Below are positions 8,870-17,411 of a stretch of 52,264 nt of DNA, piece by piece. The notes under the pieces are model-generated. The model was given only the letters and a program-made list of their open reading frames with translations. It had not been told where the DNA came from and did not search any database. The DNA is taken from assembly GCA_018969975.1 (NCBI GenBank), contig JAGWXI010000008.1, forward strand, positions 1 through 52,264, given 5' to 3'. How positions within the stretch are numbered: position 1 is the first letter of the stretch; every line of letters begins with the position of its first letter. The stretch is from Burkholderiales bacterium. Lineage in GTDB: Bacteria; Pseudomonadota; Gammaproteobacteria; Burkholderiales; Burkholderiaceae_C. The translations under genes were made by a program, and so were the position numbers.

Positions 8870-9978
8870 CCTCGATACAAACTCTTTCCCAAGAGGTCCT
8901 TTGGGCCTTTTTTTTAATTTCAATACTATTGGGAGTGATTTCACAACGCACCCACTTTTGCACTCTTGGAGCCGTATCTGACATCGTTCATCTCGAAGAT
9001 TGGACGCGTGCTCGCCAATGGGTCCTATCTGTTGCAGTGGCCATGATTGGTTTTGCATATTTATCGGATACATCCCTCATCGACCCTACAAAAGCACTCT
9101 ATTCCAGTAACCGATTTATGTGGCTCTCGGGTGTGGTGGGTGGCTTGATGTTTGGATACGGCATGGTTAATGCGTCGGGGTGTGGTAATAAAACCCTGGT
9201 TCGTATTGGTGGAGGTAATTTAAAGTCTTTGGTAGTTTTTATAGTGATGGGAATAAGTGCATTTGCCACTCTCAAAGGTTTGACTGCAGTCTTGCGGGTC
9301 AACTCGGTAGATAGGGTTGCTATCGATATCCCAAGCGGCTCGCATGTTGGATCCTTGTTAGCCTCTGTGTTAGGGGGTGATGCGCAGCACATGGCAATTC
9401 TTGGCGGTTACACAATAGGTGTTTTGCTACTTTTATTTGTACTTGCGCGCAAAGATTTTTGGACAATAGAAAACGCTATAGCGGGTGCTGGTGTGGGAAT
9501 ACTCGTTGTACTTTTATGGTGGGTGAGTGGGCATCTAGGATTTGTGGAGGAACACCCTCTAACCCTTGAATCTGTTTATCTTGCAACCTCTTCAGGCCGC
9601 ATTGAATCGCTCACGTTTGTTGCGCCGGCTGCCTATTTATTAGATTGGCTCATTTTTTTCAGCGACACCTCAAAAGTTTTAACCGTTGGCATTGTTTCCG
9701 CATTGGGTGTCATTATTGGGGCTTGGATGTCTGCGATGCAAAATCGTTCTTTTCGCTGGGAAGGTTTTGCGGATGTTGCAGATCTTGCAAGACATCTTAT
9801 TGGCGCAGTACTCATGGGCGTTGGTGGCGTCACGGCGATGGGTTGTACCTTCGGTCAAGGTGTCAGTGGCCTGTCAACACTTAGCTTAATGTCATTTGTT
9901 GCTGTTTTATCCATACTGCTTGGAGCTGTTATTGCTCTTAAAGTGCAGGCAGATTCAATTGAGCCTTGCACTACTTAA
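8866..9978 (+). CDS. YeeE/YedE family membrane protein, putative sulfur-compound transporter
   Basis: This 370-residue polytopic inner-membrane protein has about nine or ten hydrophobic segments and belongs to the family of the thiosulfate channel TsuA (YeeE). Family motifs with their cysteines are visible: RTHFCTLGA (Cys32), NASGCGNKTLVRIGGGN (Cys106) and MGCTFGQGVSG (Cys327). In TsuA, cysteines in such motifs relay thiosulfate through the membrane. It overlaps cpoB by 4 bases and precedes tcdA by 12. No small TusA/YeeD-type sulfur-carrier partner lies nearby. Thiosulfate or a related sulfur (or selenium) species is the likely substrate by family membership; the sequence does not settle which. 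Confidence 0.85.
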   Translation: MTSIQTLSQEVLWAFFLISILLGVISQRTHFCTLGAVSDIVHLEDWTRARQWVLSVAVAMIGFAYLSDTSLIDPTKALYSSNRFMWLSGVVGGLMFGYGMVNASGCGNKTLVRIGGGNLKSLVVFIVMGISAFATLKGLTAVLRVNSVDRVAIDIPSGSHVGSLLASVLGGDAQHMAILGGYTIGVLLLLFVLARKDFWTIENAIAGAGVGILVVLLWWVSGHLGFVEEHPLTLESVYLATSSGRIESLTFVAPAAYLLDWLIFFSDTSKVLTVGIVSALGVIIGAWMSAMQNRSFRWEGFADVADLARHLIGAVLMGVGGVTAMGCTFGQGVSGLSTLSLMSFVAVLSILLGAVIALKVQADSIEPCTT

Positions 9979-9990
9979 ATTTTTTCGAGG

Positions 9991-10752
9991 ATGACACAAC
10001 ATCAAACTGAACGTCGTTTTGGTGGGCTTGATCGTCTCTACGGAACCTCTGGCGCCCAAGCAATAAGAAACGCGCACGCAGCCGTTATCGGAATTGGAGG
10101 GGTTGGCTCATGGGCAGCTGAAGCCCTAGCAAGAAGCGGTATTGGAAAATTAACACTAATTGATTTCGATCATATCGTCGAATCAAATATCAACCGTCAA
10201 ATTCATGCTACTGAACTTTCTCTGGGAATGGAGAAAGTCCTTGCGATGAAAGAGCGAATTGCTCTCATAAACCCTCACTGCGTTGTGCAATGTGTTGATG
10301 AGTTTGTAACACCTGAAAATTGGCCAAATATTTTAGGATCTCAAGTCGAAGCAGTGATTGATGCATGCGATCAAATGCACGCCAAAGTCGCAATGGCTGC
10401 TTGGGCAATGCAAACAAAAAATATTTTTATATGCGTAGGGGCTGCAGGCGGTAAGCGATTCGCGCATAAAGTAGATATTGACGATTTATCTCAAACCACG
10501 CATGACCCTTTACTGTCTCAGCTCAGGTACCGTTTAAGACGCAACCATAATGCTCCTAAAGATAAGAAAAAAATTGGTGTTGATTGCGTCTACAGTAAAG
10601 AGTCCGTCGCGCCTGCGCAGTCAAATTTTCAAAATGAATTTGTTCAAGATGGCACACTCAATTGCAGTGGATATGGTTCAGTAGTTAGCGTGACCGCTAC
10701 TTTTGGTCAATGCGCAGCAGGATGGGTGATTGATAAAATTTCTACGTTATAA
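9991..10752 (+). CDS. tcdA: tRNA threonylcarbamoyladenosine dehydratase TcdA (CsdL)
   Basis: TcdA is an E1-like ATP-dependent enzyme that cyclises the t6A37 base of ANN-decoding tRNAs to ct6A. The 253 residues show the adenylate-forming Rossmann core GIGGVGSWAAEALARSG and LIDFD, then ESNINRQIHA, in the usual order from residue 31. The family C-terminus with SGYGSVVSVTATFG is also present. It lies 12 bases behind the YeeE-like gene and directly before tRNA-Lys(TTT), one of the tRNAs whose A37 carries t6A-type modifications. In other bacteria the protein works with the CsdA-CsdE sulfur relay, which is not encoded in this window. The TAA stop overlaps a TATAAT box of the tRNA gene. Confidence 0.93.
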   Translation: MTQHQTERRFGGLDRLYGTSGAQAIRNAHAAVIGIGGVGSWAAEALARSGIGKLTLIDFDHIVESNINRQIHATELSLGMEKVLAMKERIALINPHCVVQCVDEFVTPENWPNILGSQVEAVIDACDQMHAKVAMAAWAMQTKNIFICVGAAGGKRFAHKVDIDDLSQTTHDPLLSQLRYRLRRNHNAPKDKKKIGVDCVYSKESVAPAQSNFQNEFVQDGTLNCSGYGSVVSVTATFGQCAAGWVIDKISTL

Positions 10753-10753
10753 T
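10748..10753 (+). promoter_or_regulatory. Candidate -10 box for tRNA-Lys
   Basis: A perfect TATAAT hexamer overlaps the stop codon of tcdA, 40 bases before the mature tRNA. It would start transcription near 10760 and leave a leader of roughly 34 bases to be removed by RNase processing. The -35 region at the usual distance (around 10725-10730) is poor, so the tRNA could also be co-transcribed from upstream. Confidence 0.4.
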
Positions 10754-10793
10754 TTCACTCGTTTTGTTGCAATTTTTAATTGCATAACATAAC

Positions 10794-10869
10794 GGGACCA
10801 TAGCTCAGTTGGTAGAGCAGCGGACTTTTAATCCGTTGGTCGTGGGTTCGAATCCCCCTGGTCCTACCA
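10794..10869 (+). tRNA. tRNA-Lys, anticodon TTT
   Basis: The 76-base gene folds as a complete cloverleaf with an encoded CCA end. The acceptor arm pairs GGGACCA with TGGTCCT (terminal G-T wobble). The D arm is GCTC/GAGC. The anticodon loop CTTTTAA places TTT at positions 34-36, read as lysine. The T loop is TTCGAAT. The T stem GTGGG/CCCCC has one non-pair (T50 opposite C64); all other stems are intact. The discriminator base is A. It sits between tcdA and a strong terminator. Confidence 0.97.
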
Positions 10870-10878
10870 ATTTCAAAG

Positions 10879-10907
10879 GGGTTTGCGCAATCGCAAACCC
10901 TTTTTTT
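10879..10907 (+). terminator. Intrinsic terminator after tRNA-Lys
   Basis: A perfect 9-base stem GGGTTTGCG/CGCAAACCC with loop CAAT is followed by seven T residues, 9 bases after the tRNA CCA end. The run of T touches the stop codon of the convergent yheS gene, so the hairpin may also stop transcription from the other strand, although the complementary strand has only a short T run. Confidence 0.9.
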
Positions 10908-12852
10908 ATATCGACTCCAGTGCCTCGTTTATTTCTAACCAACGTACTTCAAGTTCAGCGAGTTCTTGCTCAATAACTTTTAAGCGCTTGGAGATTTCAG
11001 CAATATCTTTCGGATTGAGCGGCTCTTGGAGTTTTTCTAATGTGCGTTCTCTTTCTAGCTCCAAAGCCGCTAACTTTGGTTCTACTTTTTCCAATTCTTT
11101 TTTTAATGGTTTTTTCTTCTCTTGTGCTTGCTTATTATTTGAGTTTTTTTCAACGGAATTTTTAATGGGTACGACTACTGCATTAGTTGATGCAGCTTCT
11201 GCCTCTGTCCTTAGCCGCTTACTCTCTTCAAGCAAATAACGTTGGTAATCATCCAAATCACCATCGAACGGTGCAATTCCACCGCGCGAAACCATCCAGA
11301 ACTCATCACAGACTGCTCGGAGCAATGCGCGGTCATGGCTGACCAGCATGACAGTACCTTCGAATTCATTAAGCGCCATGCTCAAGGCTTCGCGGGTCGC
11401 TAAATCAAGATGGTTGGTTGGCTCGTCCAGTAGCAAGAGGTTGGGGCGTTGCCAAACGATCATGCAAAGCACCAATCGGGCTTTTTCGCCACCACTCATG
11501 CTGCCCACTGCTTGTTTAAACATGTCACCGCTGAAGTTAAATTGGCCTAAATAGCTGCGTAAATCTTGTTCACGGGTGGCTTGCCCAGCTAACTTGCCTT
11601 GGGTGGTGAGTTTTTTCACCAAGTCAATCATGTGCTGCAGGGGCGTATCAGCAGGTTTTAAAACATCTAATTCTTGTTGGGCAAAGTAACCGATATTGAG
11701 GCCTTTACCTTCTGTAATTTCTCCAGCCAACACCTCTAAATCTCGGGCAATGGTTTTTACGACAGTGGATTTACCTTGGCCATTTGCACCCAAAATACCA
11801 ATACGTTGACCCGCTAATACCGATCGACTAACGTTTTGCACGATCACGGTGGGTGGCGTTCCTTCAGGTGCATCCGCCACGGGGGGATACCCAAATGAAA
11901 CACCCTGCATAGACAACATGGGGTTAGGCAAATTGGCAGGCTCTTTGAACTCAAAGCTAAAGTCTGCATCGGCTAGCAAGGGTGCAATTTTTTCCATCCG
12001 GTCCAAGGCCTTAACGCGGCTTTGTGCTTGCTTGGCTTTGCTGGCTTTGGCTTTAAAACGCGCAATAAACTTTTGTAAATGTGCAATCTTGTCTTGCTGC
12101 TTAGCAAACGCGTTTTGTTGCAACTCCATTTGCTCTGCACGCATATCCTCAAACTTGCTGTAATTGCCGCCGTAACGCACCAATTTCGCTGCATCGATAT
12201 GCAAGGTGACATTGGTCACCGCATCTAAAAACTCACGGTCGTGGCTAATCACCAGCATCGTGCCTTCGTAGCGCTTGAGCCAAGCTTCAAGCCAAACCAG
12301 TGCATCTAAGTCCAAGTGGTTGGTGGGTTCATCGAGCAGCAGAAGATCGGAAGGGCACATCAATGCACGCGCCAATTGCAAACGCATGCGCCAACCACCT
12401 GAAAAACTATTCACAGGGTTATCTAGTTCAGTCGTTTTAAATCCAAGACCTAATATCAAGGATTGCGCGCGTGCGGGTGCATCATGTTCGCCTGCGTCAT
12501 ACAGCGCCATGTAGGCGTGGCCCATACGATCGCCATCGCCACTGGCTTCGGCAGCAGCGACTTCTGCTCGTGCATCGCGCAGAACCGTATCTCCTTCGAT
12601 CACAAATTCAGTCGCGCTTTGGTCCGTCTCAGGCATATCTTGCGCCACTTGACCCATACGCCATTGCGCGGGGATATGGCATTCGCCTGCATCTTCTTGC
12701 AAGCTGCCGTTCAAAAGCCCAAAGAGTGTGGATTTACCAGCGCCATTACGACCGACCAAACCCACTTTTTCAGAGGGATTGATGGTGACGGTCGCACTGT
12801 CTAGTAAGACTTTGGCGCTTCTGCGTAAAACAATATTTTTTAAGGTAATCAT
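10906..12852 (-). CDS. yheS: ABC-F family ATPase YheS
   Basis: ABC-F proteins are soluble twin-ATPase translation factors that bind the ribosomal E site and relieve stalled elongation. This 648-residue member resembles YheS throughout, beginning MITLKNIVLRRSAKVLLD. The first ATPase domain has GRNGAGKST, FSGGWRMRLQLARAL and LLLLDEPTNHLDLDA. A linker rich in Lys/Gln (KAKASKAKQAQSRVKAL) follows. The second domain has GANGQGKST, MSGGEKARLVL and LLLLDEPTNHLDL. A C-terminal charged coiled coil of about 80 residues (Lys/Glu rich) ends the protein. The start overlaps the prmB stop by 4 bases. It has no transmembrane segments, so it is not a transporter. Antibiotic-resistance ABC-F is unlikely given the YheS similarity. 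Confidence 0.92.
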   Translation of the reverse strand: MITLKNIVLRRSAKVLLDSATVTINPSEKVGLVGRNGAGKSTLFGLLNGSLQEDAGECHIPAQWRMGQVAQDMPETDQSATEFVIEGDTVLRDARAEVAAAEASGDGDRMGHAYMALYDAGEHDAPARAQSLILGLGFKTTELDNPVNSFSGGWRMRLQLARALMCPSDLLLLDEPTNHLDLDALVWLEAWLKRYEGTMLVISHDREFLDAVTNVTLHIDAAKLVRYGGNYSKFEDMRAEQMELQQNAFAKQQDKIAHLQKFIARFKAKASKAKQAQSRVKALDRMEKIAPLLADADFSFEFKEPANLPNPMLSMQGVSFGYPPVADAPEGTPPTVIVQNVSRSVLAGQRIGILGANGQGKSTVVKTIARDLEVLAGEITEGKGLNIGYFAQQELDVLKPADTPLQHMIDLVKKLTTQGKLAGQATREQDLRSYLGQFNFSGDMFKQAVGSMSGGEKARLVLCMIVWQRPNLLLLDEPTNHLDLATREALSMALNEFEGTVMLVSHDRALLRAVCDEFWMVSRGGIAPFDGDLDDYQRYLLEESKRLRTEAEAASTNAVVVPIKNSVEKNSNNKQAQEKKKPLKKELEKVEPKLAALELERERTLEKLQEPLNPKDIAEISKRLKVIEQELAELEVRWLEINEALESI

Positions 12853-13757
12853 GTGTGGTGGTTGTTAAGAATGATTGCCTGTCGCGTCAGCAAAAGAACT
12901 TGGTCGTCGCCTGCACTGGTCGTTAACCAAACCACGTCGAGTTGAGGAAACGCAGTTTCGAAAAAATCGCGTTCATTGCCTATTTCTAAAACCAATACAG
13001 CGTCTTCTTGCATGTAATTGGGGGCTTCGCGCAATAAACGGGTGATAAAGCGCATGCCATCAGGACCGCCATCTAAGGCCAATGCGGGTTCGCTGACATA
13101 TTCTTTGGGCAATGCCATCATGCTTTGGCTATTCACATAAGGCGGATTGCAGAGAATGAGATCAAACTTGTGTGGAACATTTTGAAAACCATCTGATACC
13201 ACCAAAGTCATGCGCTCTTGCAATCCGTGTCGATCTACATTGATCACTGCAACTTCTAGTGCTTCGGCGCTGATATCACTTCCAAGTACTTTTACTTCGG
13301 GAAAGGCGAGGGCCGCCAGAATCGCCAAGCTGCCATTGCCCGTACACATATCGAGCACATGTTTCGTATTTGCAGATAACCAAGGGTCAATACTGCCAGT
13401 GGCCAAGACCTCTGCAATCAACGAACGCGGAACGATGGCTCTCTCGTCCACATAAAAAGACACACCTTCCAGCCATGCTTCTTGCGTTAAATAAGCCGCG
13501 GGCTTTCGTGTCGAAATACGCTTTGAAATTAATTGTTCGACTTTGCGAATGTCTTCTTCAAGCACAACGATGTCTCGGGCTTCGTCTGTGAAGTCTGTGT
13601 CGAGAGGCAATCCGAGCCGCCATAAAACCAGCCAAGCTGCTTCGTCTTGTGCATTGTTGGTGCCGTGCCCAAAACTCAAACCTTCTTGTAGGTGGGCGAG
13701 TTCAAGTTTTTTGGCAGAGTCAGCAATCAGTGCGCTCAGTCGTTCTTGTAACGTCAT
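12849..13757 (-). CDS. prmB: 50S ribosomal protein L3 glutamine methyltransferase PrmB
   Basis: PrmB uses S-adenosylmethionine to methylate a glutamine side chain of ribosomal protein L3. The 302-residue protein has the HemK/PrmC-type architecture. An N-terminal helical domain includes the KPAAYLTQEAWLEG segment. A Rossmann methyltransferase core follows, with LDMCTGNGSLAILAA as the SAM loop and the catalytic NPPY motif (LILCNPPYVNS). The start region reads GTGATG across the dapE stop: I take the ATG at 13757, which shares a base with the dapE TGA, but a GTG one codon upstream is equally possible. The end overlaps yheS by 4 bases. PrmC is the paralogous alternative, but the N-terminal domain and flanking ABC-F gene fit PrmB. 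Confidence 0.93.
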   Translation of the reverse strand: MTLQERLSALIADSAKKLELAHLQEGLSFGHGTNNAQDEAAWLVLWRLGLPLDTDFTDEARDIVVLEEDIRKVEQLISKRISTRKPAAYLTQEAWLEGVSFYVDERAIVPRSLIAEVLATGSIDPWLSANTKHVLDMCTGNGSLAILAALAFPEVKVLGSDISAEALEVAVINVDRHGLQERMTLVVSDGFQNVPHKFDLILCNPPYVNSQSMMALPKEYVSEPALALDGGPDGMRFITRLLREAPNYMQEDAVLVLEIGNERDFFETAFPQLDVVWLTTSAGDDQVLLLTRQAIILNNHHT

Positions 13758-14932
13758 CACGCGCGGTGTTCGGCGCCAGAAGATTGGCTGTGGAGGCGTT
13801 CTAAAACACGTCGATAAATATTTTTGAGAGGCTCAATATCCGCCAACGCAATATGCTCGTCAATTTTGTGGATGGTGGCATTGGGAGGTCCTAATTCAAT
13901 CACTTGTGGACATATTTGCGCCATGAAACGGCCGTCGCTGGTACCACCAGTAGTAGAAAGCTGGGTTTGTATGCCAGTTTCATCCGCAATGGCATTTTCA
14001 ACAGCGTGTAGCAAATCGCCAGGTTTGGTTAGAAATGGCAAGCCTCCTATGACCCAAGTGAGTTCATAGTTCAGCTGATGGCGTGCCAAAACATCTTTCA
14101 GACCACTTTGTAATTTTTCAACTGTGGACTCCGTACAAAAACGAAAATTGAAATCCACCACGCATTCACCAGGAATGACATTGCCAGCACCTGTGCCTGC
14201 GTGAATATTGCTAATTTGCCAAGAGGTTGGCTGAAAAAATTCATTGCCCTCATCCCAAACTTTTTGCGCGAGTTCAGCCAAGGCAGGTGCAAAGGCATGA
14301 ATGGGATTGAGCGCCAACTGCGGATAGGCAATATGCCCTTGAATACCTTTAATGGTGAGTTTGCCGCTCATGGTGCCGCGTCGTCCGTTTTTGATCATGT
14401 CGCCGGTGCGCTCGACAGATGTGGGTTCTCCAACAATGCACCAGTCAAGTTTTTCACCACGGGCTTTTAATGCCTCGCAGACTTTGACGGTGCCATCCAC
14501 CGCAGGGCCTTCTTCGTCGCTGGTGAAAAGCAAAGCAATATTAAAAGCAGGGTCAAGCTGGGCCGCTAAAAATTCTTCAATCGAAACCACCATGGCCGCG
14601 AGTGAGGTTTTCATATCGCTGCTGCCGCGGCCAAACAATTTTCCATCATGGTGCGTTGGCGTGAAAGGGTCGCTACGCCATTGGGCGATAGGCCCAGTGG
14701 GCACTACGTCGGTGTGGCCCGCGAATACCAATGTTTTTGCGTTGTTGTGTGAGCTGCGTTTGATGGCCCACAAATTACTGACGCGAAAAGTATCAGGACC
14801 GCTATCCAAGCGTTCACACACAAAGCCAAGGGGCGCAAGATGCGTCGCGATCAACTCCAAGCATCCGGCATCTTCAGGCGTTGCCGAAGGGCGTGCAATC
14901 AGTTGTTCGGCAAGCGCAAGGGTGCGGGACAT
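13757..14932 (-). CDS. dapE: Succinyl-diaminopimelate desuccinylase DapE
   Basis: DapE hydrolyses N-succinyl-LL-2,6-diaminopimelate to LL-diaminopimelate and succinate in lysine and peptidoglycan precursor synthesis. The 391-residue M20 peptidase has the zinc ligands in [11 protein letters not shown] and FGRGSSDMK, and the catalytic/ligand glutamates in [11 protein letters not shown]. The dimerisation (lid) domain lies between, around [15 protein letters not shown]. The final ligand histidine is in ATIHKIDEH. It follows dapD by 15 bases and shares its stop with the prmB start, so dapC-dapD-dapE-prmB-yheS read as one operon. Confidence 0.96.
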   Translation of the reverse strand: MSRTLALAEQLIARPSATPEDAGCLELIATHLAPLGFVCERLDSGPDTFRVSNLWAIKRSSHNNAKTLVFAGHTDVVPTGPIAQWRSDPFTPTHHDGKLFGRGSSDMKTSLAAMVVSIEEFLAAQLDPAFNIALLFTSDEEGPAVDGTVKVCEALKARGEKLDWCIVGEPTSVERTGDMIKNGRRGTMSGKLTIKGIQGHIAYPQLALNPIHAFAPALAELAQKVWDEGNEFFQPTSWQISNIHAGTGAGNVIPGECVVDFNFRFCTESTVEKLQSGLKDVLARHQLNYELTWVIGGLPFLTKPGDLLHAVENAIADETGIQTQLSTTGGTSDGRFMAQICPQVIELGPPNATIHKIDEHIALADIEPLKNIYRRVLERLHSQSSGAEHRA

Positions 14933-14947
14933 GGTGGCTGAAGAAAA

Positions 14948-15772
14948 TTAGTCGCGCAACAAGTCGTTCAAAGAAGTCTTGGCGCGGGTCTGTGCGTCCA
15001 CGCGCTTCACAATCACAGCGCAATACAAGCTGTATTTACCATCAGTGCTGGGTAAGTTGCCAGACACTACTACGGAGCCAGCGGGTATGCGACCGTAAGT
15101 CACTTCGCCAGTAGCTCTGTCATAAATTTTGGTGCTTTGGCCGATGTAAACGCCCATAGAAATCACAGAGTTTTCTTCAACGATCACGCCTTCCACAACT
15201 TCCGAGCGGGCACCAATAAAGCAGTTGTCTTCGATGATGGTGGGGTTCGCTTGAAGGGGTTCGAGCACACCGCCCAAACCTACGCCGCCAGACAAATGGA
15301 CGTTTTTGCCGACTTGCGCGCAAGAACCTACGGTGGCCCATGTATCGACCATAGTGCCTTCGTCAACATAGGCGCCAATATTCACGTAGCTTGGCATCAG
15401 AATCGCACCCTTGGCGATGTAACTTCCACGGCGAGCAACGGCAGGTGGCACCACGCGAACGCCACTGGCTTTCATTTCTTCCTCTCGCAGATGCGCAAAT
15501 TTGGTTGGAACTTTGTCATAAAAGCCCAAGTCACCCGCTTTGATGACTTCGTTGTCTTTCAAACGGAATGACAGCAGAACAGCTTTTTTAATCCACTGGT
15601 GTGTGGTCCATTGGCCAACCGCTTGGCGGGTGGCTACGCGCATGCGGCCAGCGTTCATTTCAGCAATGACGTGTTCTACCGCATCGCGAATTTCTTGCGA
15701 TGCGTTGGCGGAGTTGATCGAAGCGCGGTTATCCCAAGCGGTATCAATGATGGATTGAAGTTGTGCGGTCAT
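14948..15772 (-). CDS. dapD: Tetrahydrodipicolinate N-succinyltransferase DapD
   Basis: DapD transfers succinyl from succinyl-CoA to tetrahydrodipicolinate, committing it to the succinylase branch of lysine synthesis. The 274 residues equal the E. coli length. The N-terminal helical domain (to about residue 100) precedes a left-handed beta-helix of hexapeptide repeats, visible as [40 protein letters not shown] and [16 protein letters not shown]. The C-terminal cap ends in SLNDLLRD. No strong ribosome-binding site precedes it, so translation may be coupled to dapC, which ends 29 bases upstream. Confidence 0.97.
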   Translation of the reverse strand: MTAQLQSIIDTAWDNRASINSANASQEIRDAVEHVIAEMNAGRMRVATRQAVGQWTTHQWIKKAVLLSFRLKDNEVIKAGDLGFYDKVPTKFAHLREEEMKASGVRVVPPAVARRGSYIAKGAILMPSYVNIGAYVDEGTMVDTWATVGSCAQVGKNVHLSGGVGLGGVLEPLQANPTIIEDNCFIGARSEVVEGVIVEENSVISMGVYIGQSTKIYDRATGEVTYGRIPAGSVVVSGNLPSTDGKYSLYCAVIVKRVDAQTRAKTSLNDLLRD

Positions 15773-15801
15773 GGTGGATCTTTTTGAAGGATGGAAAGGA
15801 T

Positions 15802-16992
15802 TTATGGGCGTTGAACAAATTCAACAATGCGTTGTGCGGCTTGCATGCACTCCTGGGTTTGAGCAACCAAGGCCATGCGTATGCGTCCTGCACCAGGATT
15901 GAAGCCCTGAGACTCACGCGCTAGAAAGCTACCTGGCAAAACTGTCACATTGTATTGAGCCAGAAGATCCTTGGCGAAAGCTTGGTCGTCACCGCCTGGA
16001 ACAGCCGCCCACAGGTAAAAACCTGCATCCGGCAACTTCACGTCCAAGACCTTCGCCAACAGGGGCGTGACTGCCGCAAACTTTTGGCGATACATATCGC
16101 GATTGGCCACCACATGGGCTTCATCATCCCAAGCAGCGATGCTGGCTGCTTGCACCATGCCACTCATGGCACTTCCGTGGTAAGTGCGATAGAGCAAAAA
16201 TTGTTTTAGTAAGTTAGCGTCTCCAGAAACAAAGCCGCTTCGCATACCGGGCACATTGCTGCGCTTGGAAAGGCTGGTGAAGGCGACTAAATTTTTGTAA
16301 TCCGTTCTGCCTAGTTTGTAAGAAGCTTCCAATCCGCCCAGTGGTGGTTCTTCTCTGAAATAGATTTCGCTGTAGCACTCATCGCTAGCAATCACAAAGC
16401 CATAGCGGTCACTCAATTCAAAGAGTGTTTTCCAATCGCCTAAAGGCATGACTGAACCAGTGGGGTTACCAGGAGAGCACACAAACAACAATTGTGTTTT
16501 TTCCCATACAGCTTCAGGTACTTTGGACCAATCAACGTTGAAATTTATAGCGGGATCGCTTGGTGCGTAAAAGGCTTTTGCACCTGCAAGCAATGCCGCC
16601 CCTTCGTAGATTTGGTAGAAAGGGTTCGGGCACACTACGGTAGCCCCAGCTTGCGAACTATCAATCACGGTTTGGGCAAAAGCAAATAATGCTTCGCGAG
16701 AACCATTGATGGGCAAAATTTGCGTCACAGAATTCAAGTTCAAGCCATAACGTCTTTGCACCCAATTGGCACATGCTTGTCGCATCGCTGCAATCCCAGC
16801 GGTTGCAGGATAGGAACTTAATGCCTCAGTTGAAGTGGCGAGCGCATCCAAAACCAGTTGTGGTGTTGCGTGGCGTGGTTCACCAATTCCAAGGCTGATA
16901 GGGGGGTATTTTTCAGAAGGTGTAACGGGGGCAAAAAGTTGCTTCAGTCGCTCAAAGGGATAAGGCTGAAGTCTTTGTAATAGCGGGTTCAT
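15802..16992 (-). CDS. dapC: Succinyldiaminopimelate transaminase DapC
   Basis: DapC is a PLP-dependent class I/II aminotransferase that converts N-succinyl-2-amino-6-ketopimelate to succinyl-diaminopimelate with glutamate as donor. The start [16 protein letters not shown] is the family N-terminus; ten further in-frame codons upstream are not family-like. The 396 residues show [12 protein letters not shown] near the start, CSPGNPTGS for substrate binding, and the lysine that forms the Schiff base in [17 protein letters not shown]. Alignment with dapD and dapE downstream makes DapC rather than a general aspartate transaminase the best call. It is divergent from the HPt-like gene, with 47 bases between the start codons. 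Confidence 0.94.
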   Translation of the reverse strand: MNPLLQRLQPYPFERLKQLFAPVTPSEKYPPISLGIGEPRHATPQLVLDALATSTEALSSYPATAGIAAMRQACANWVQRRYGLNLNSVTQILPINGSREALFAFAQTVIDSSQAGATVVCPNPFYQIYEGAALLAGAKAFYAPSDPAINFNVDWSKVPEAVWEKTQLLFVCSPGNPTGSVMPLGDWKTLFELSDRYGFVIASDECYSEIYFREEPPLGGLEASYKLGRTDYKNLVAFTSLSKRSNVPGMRSGFVSGDANLLKQFLLYRTYHGSAMSGMVQAASIAAWDDEAHVVANRDMYRQKFAAVTPLLAKVLDVKLPDAGFYLWAAVPGGDDQAFAKDLLAQYNVTVLPGSFLARESQGFNPGAGRIRMALVAQTQECMQAAQRIVEFVQRP

Positions 16993-17039
16993 GACTGCTA
17001 TTATCCTCAAGCTAACAACCATTGATCAACGTGTTGCCT

Positions 17040-17381
17040 ATGTCTTTGCTGCTTGATTTAACGCGCGCCAATGAATTTGCCCAGGAATCTGAGCAGTTAC
17101 ACCAACTTTTAGTTACTTTTGAACATAGTTTGGCTCAAGAATTACTAGAACTAGAAAGTGCTTTTACGAATGGAAATAAGCAAAAAGCAGAGCACGCTTT
17201 GCATGCGCTTAAGGGATTTTTGCCTATGTTTACAGGCGAATCTTTTGGCAGATTAATCATTGATTTGTATGCGAATTCGAGACAGCAGCCATTCGAAGTC
17301 ACTAAATCCCAATTTACTACCTTGGTTCCTAACTTGGAGCTTCTTTTGTCCCAAGTACGATCCAGCCTGAACGCTTTATGA
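17040..17381 (+). CDS. HPt-domain-like small protein of unknown role
   Basis: This 113-residue, mostly helical, probably cytoplasmic protein contains the segment ALHALKGFLPMFTG, which resembles the phosphohistidine motif of histidine phosphotransfer (HPt) domains (H-x-LKG-x5-G). The candidate phospho-acceptor is His55. Leu/Glu/Gln-rich helices on both sides fit an HPt four-helix bundle. I chose the ATG at 17040; in-frame GTG (17031) and TTG (17022) codons lie just upstream and none has a strong Shine-Dalgarno sequence. No kinase or receiver-domain gene lies nearby. The gene sits 30 bases before smc, in the same direction. Its partner and function are unknown, and the HPt call rests on the motif only. 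Confidence 0.7.
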   Translation: MSLLLDLTRANEFAQESEQLHQLLVTFEHSLAQELLELESAFTNGNKQKAEHALHALKGFLPMFTGESFGRLIIDLYANSRQQPFEVTKSQFTTLVPNLELLLSQVRSSLNAL

Positions 17382-17411
17382 TGCACGGGCTTGTAAAAAA
17401 AGAGGTTTTAG

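Noticed and set aside
10768-10784. Inverted repeat TGCAATT-TTT-AATTGCA before tRNA-Lys
   Set aside because: The stem is AT-rich and short with no T run, so it is not a terminator. It may be leader structure but there is no evidence for a role.
14352-14951. 199-codon open frame on the plus strand opposite dapE
   Set aside because: It is the antisense shadow of a clear dapE gene, has no domain-like sequence or ribosome-binding site, and the dapE motifs explain the region.
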